Origin: Anaerofustis stercorihominis DSM 17244
Lineage (GTDB): Bacteria; Bacillota; Clostridia; Eubacteriales; Anaerofustaceae
Reading direction: 5' to 3'
Assembly: GCF_000154825.1 (NCBI RefSeq)
Contig: NZ_DS560015.1
Coordinates: forward strand, 521,052 to 585,051
Length of the DNA: 64,000 bases
The notes below the pieces were generated by a model. It did not search any database, was not told the DNA's origin, and saw only the letters and a list, made by a program, of their open reading frames with translations. The position numbers and the translations under genes were made by a program. Positions 63,387-64,000 of the stretch are shown one piece after another (the first letter of the stretch is position 1; every line of letters begins with the position of its first letter).

Positions 63387-64000
63387 TTAATATCCTACGC
63401 TAAGTTCTATTTCATTTTCATCCCAAAGTAATTCCGATGAGCTTGAATTCGGTACATAATAATTCTTCTCGGGAATGTTATATAGTTTGTCTTTGGTATC
63501 GGCTACTACTGCACTGTCTTTGAATTTAACGTTTGTCAGTGTTCTCAAATCATCTCCAGCACCCCCTATTTTTATATGGCTGTTCCCGTCAGTCTTATGA
63601 ATGTATAAATCATTCAATAATGTAACAGAGGGAGTTTTTATCATATTTATATACCCGGGATAAATAAACCTTACATGATCGTTTGAACCGCTTATAATGA
63701 CATTCTCGGGTAATGTAAGCCTTTGATAATATCTTTTGCACCTTAAAAGCTCCAAACTTTCGTTTACATCCACATAATCAGTCTTAAATTCTCCCGCTTC
63801 CATTTTGATGTTATAAAGCTTAAAACTCGGCAAAACATTTTCTTTAAATGTTATTTGCAGTTCAAATATAATATCGTTTCGTAACACTCCGAAATTGATT
63901 TGGAAATTTGTATTATCACTATTATTTAAAGTTCCCAACAACATATTATTTATATATAACTCGATAGAAAGAATATTTTCAAATTCTCCGTTTACTGAAA
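63387..64000 (-). CDS. Phage tail-fibre/receptor-binding-like protein, C-terminal part
   Basis: The frame is open from the window edge (no start inside) to the stop at 63387, at least 204 residues. The segment SFKLYNIKMEAGEFKTDYVDVNESLELLRCKRYYQRL matches a pattern common at the C-termini of phage tail-fibre and baseplate proteins, in which a beta-sandwich is followed by (L/C)xRYYQRL. Beta-rich segments surround it. It ends 12 nt before the portal start, so it is in the same operon. A tail gene directly before a portal gene is not the usual phage order. Confidence 0.6.
   Translation of the reverse strand, partial: SVNGEFENILSIELYINNMLLGTLNNSDNTNFQINFGVLRNDIIFELQITFKENVLPSFKLYNIKMEAGEFKTDYVDVNESLELLRCKRYYQRLTLPENVIISGSNDHVRFIYPGYINMIKTPSVTLLNDLYIHKTDGNSHIKIGGAGDDLRTLTNVKFKDSAVVADTKDKLYNIPEKNYYVPNSSSSELLWDENEIELSVGY

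Noticed and set aside
1-64000. tRNA, rRNA and CRISPR arrays
   Set aside because: No cloverleaf with GGTTCRAATCC arm, no rRNA signature and no regularly spaced repeat of 25-40 nt was found by eye.

Overview
The window looks like the chromosome of an anaerobic, low-G+C Gram-positive bacterium of the Clostridia/Tissierellia type. The A+T-rich intergenic DNA, strong GGAGG ribosome binding sites and U-tailed terminators point that way. So do pyruvate formate-lyase, a flavodiiron-superoxide reductase protein, an infC-rpmI-rplT operon with an L20-type leader, and a polA that appears to lack proofreading residues. I cannot name the species.

Layout. 1-4.8 kb: glycolysis (pgk, partial, and gapA), then serC with a DUF1015 gene. 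5-6.9 kb: a YtrA-type GntR/ABC operon whose ATPase is broken, with a 38-bp palindrome in front. 7-8.4 kb: a secreted BspA-like leucine-rich-repeat protein. 8.4-10.5 kb: an isolated, intact phage scaffold plus major capsid pair. 10.7-14.7 kb: a small DUF4177-like gene, pflB-pflA and zapA. 14.9-24.1 kb: a membrane-protein pseudogene with one amber stop, then polA-coaE-argC-[repeat]-argJ-argB-argD on the minus strand. 24.2-28 kb: rsmG and a TetR-controlled ABC exporter. 28.6-32 kb: an amino-acid ABC transporter with two tandem binding proteins. 32-38.5 kb: a secreted Ig/FN3-like protein, an FtsH-like protease without membrane anchor, two tandem old-yellow-enzyme paralogues and a small mobile-element remnant. 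38.8-41.8 kb: infC-rpmI-rplT, VanZ-like and GNAT genes. 41.8-47.2 kb: two paralogous hybrid histidine kinases, one frameshifted. 47.3-52.6 kb: thrS, an XRE regulator, an HD hydrolase and trpS. 52.7-57.3 kb: small genes, then a Crp-type regulator with a flavodiiron-desulfoferrodoxin fusion. 57.3-60.6 kb: topA-dprA. 60.8-64 kb: a GNAT gene, then an isolated phage portal gene preceded by a tail-fibre-like gene that runs off the window.

How it fits together. Most of the window is housekeeping and anaerobic metabolism: glycolysis to pyruvate, formate formation, arginine and serine synthesis, and O2/NO/superoxide defence. Two features stand out. First, full-length virion genes (portal and tail-like at one end, scaffold and capsid at the other, all on the minus strand) are separated by about 51 kb of ordinary chromosome. 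No integrase, terminase or lysis gene is seen. This looks like a dispersed phage-derived particle system or the split remains of a prophage. Second, at least five intergenic sites carry modules of one non-coding repeat family, including a roughly 730-bp copy with long inverted ends inside the argCJBD operon. Five broken genes (ABC ATPase, PF06541 membrane protein, hybrid kinase, mobile-element ORF, GNAT) point to ongoing gene decay. No tRNA, rRNA or CRISPR array was recognised by eye.
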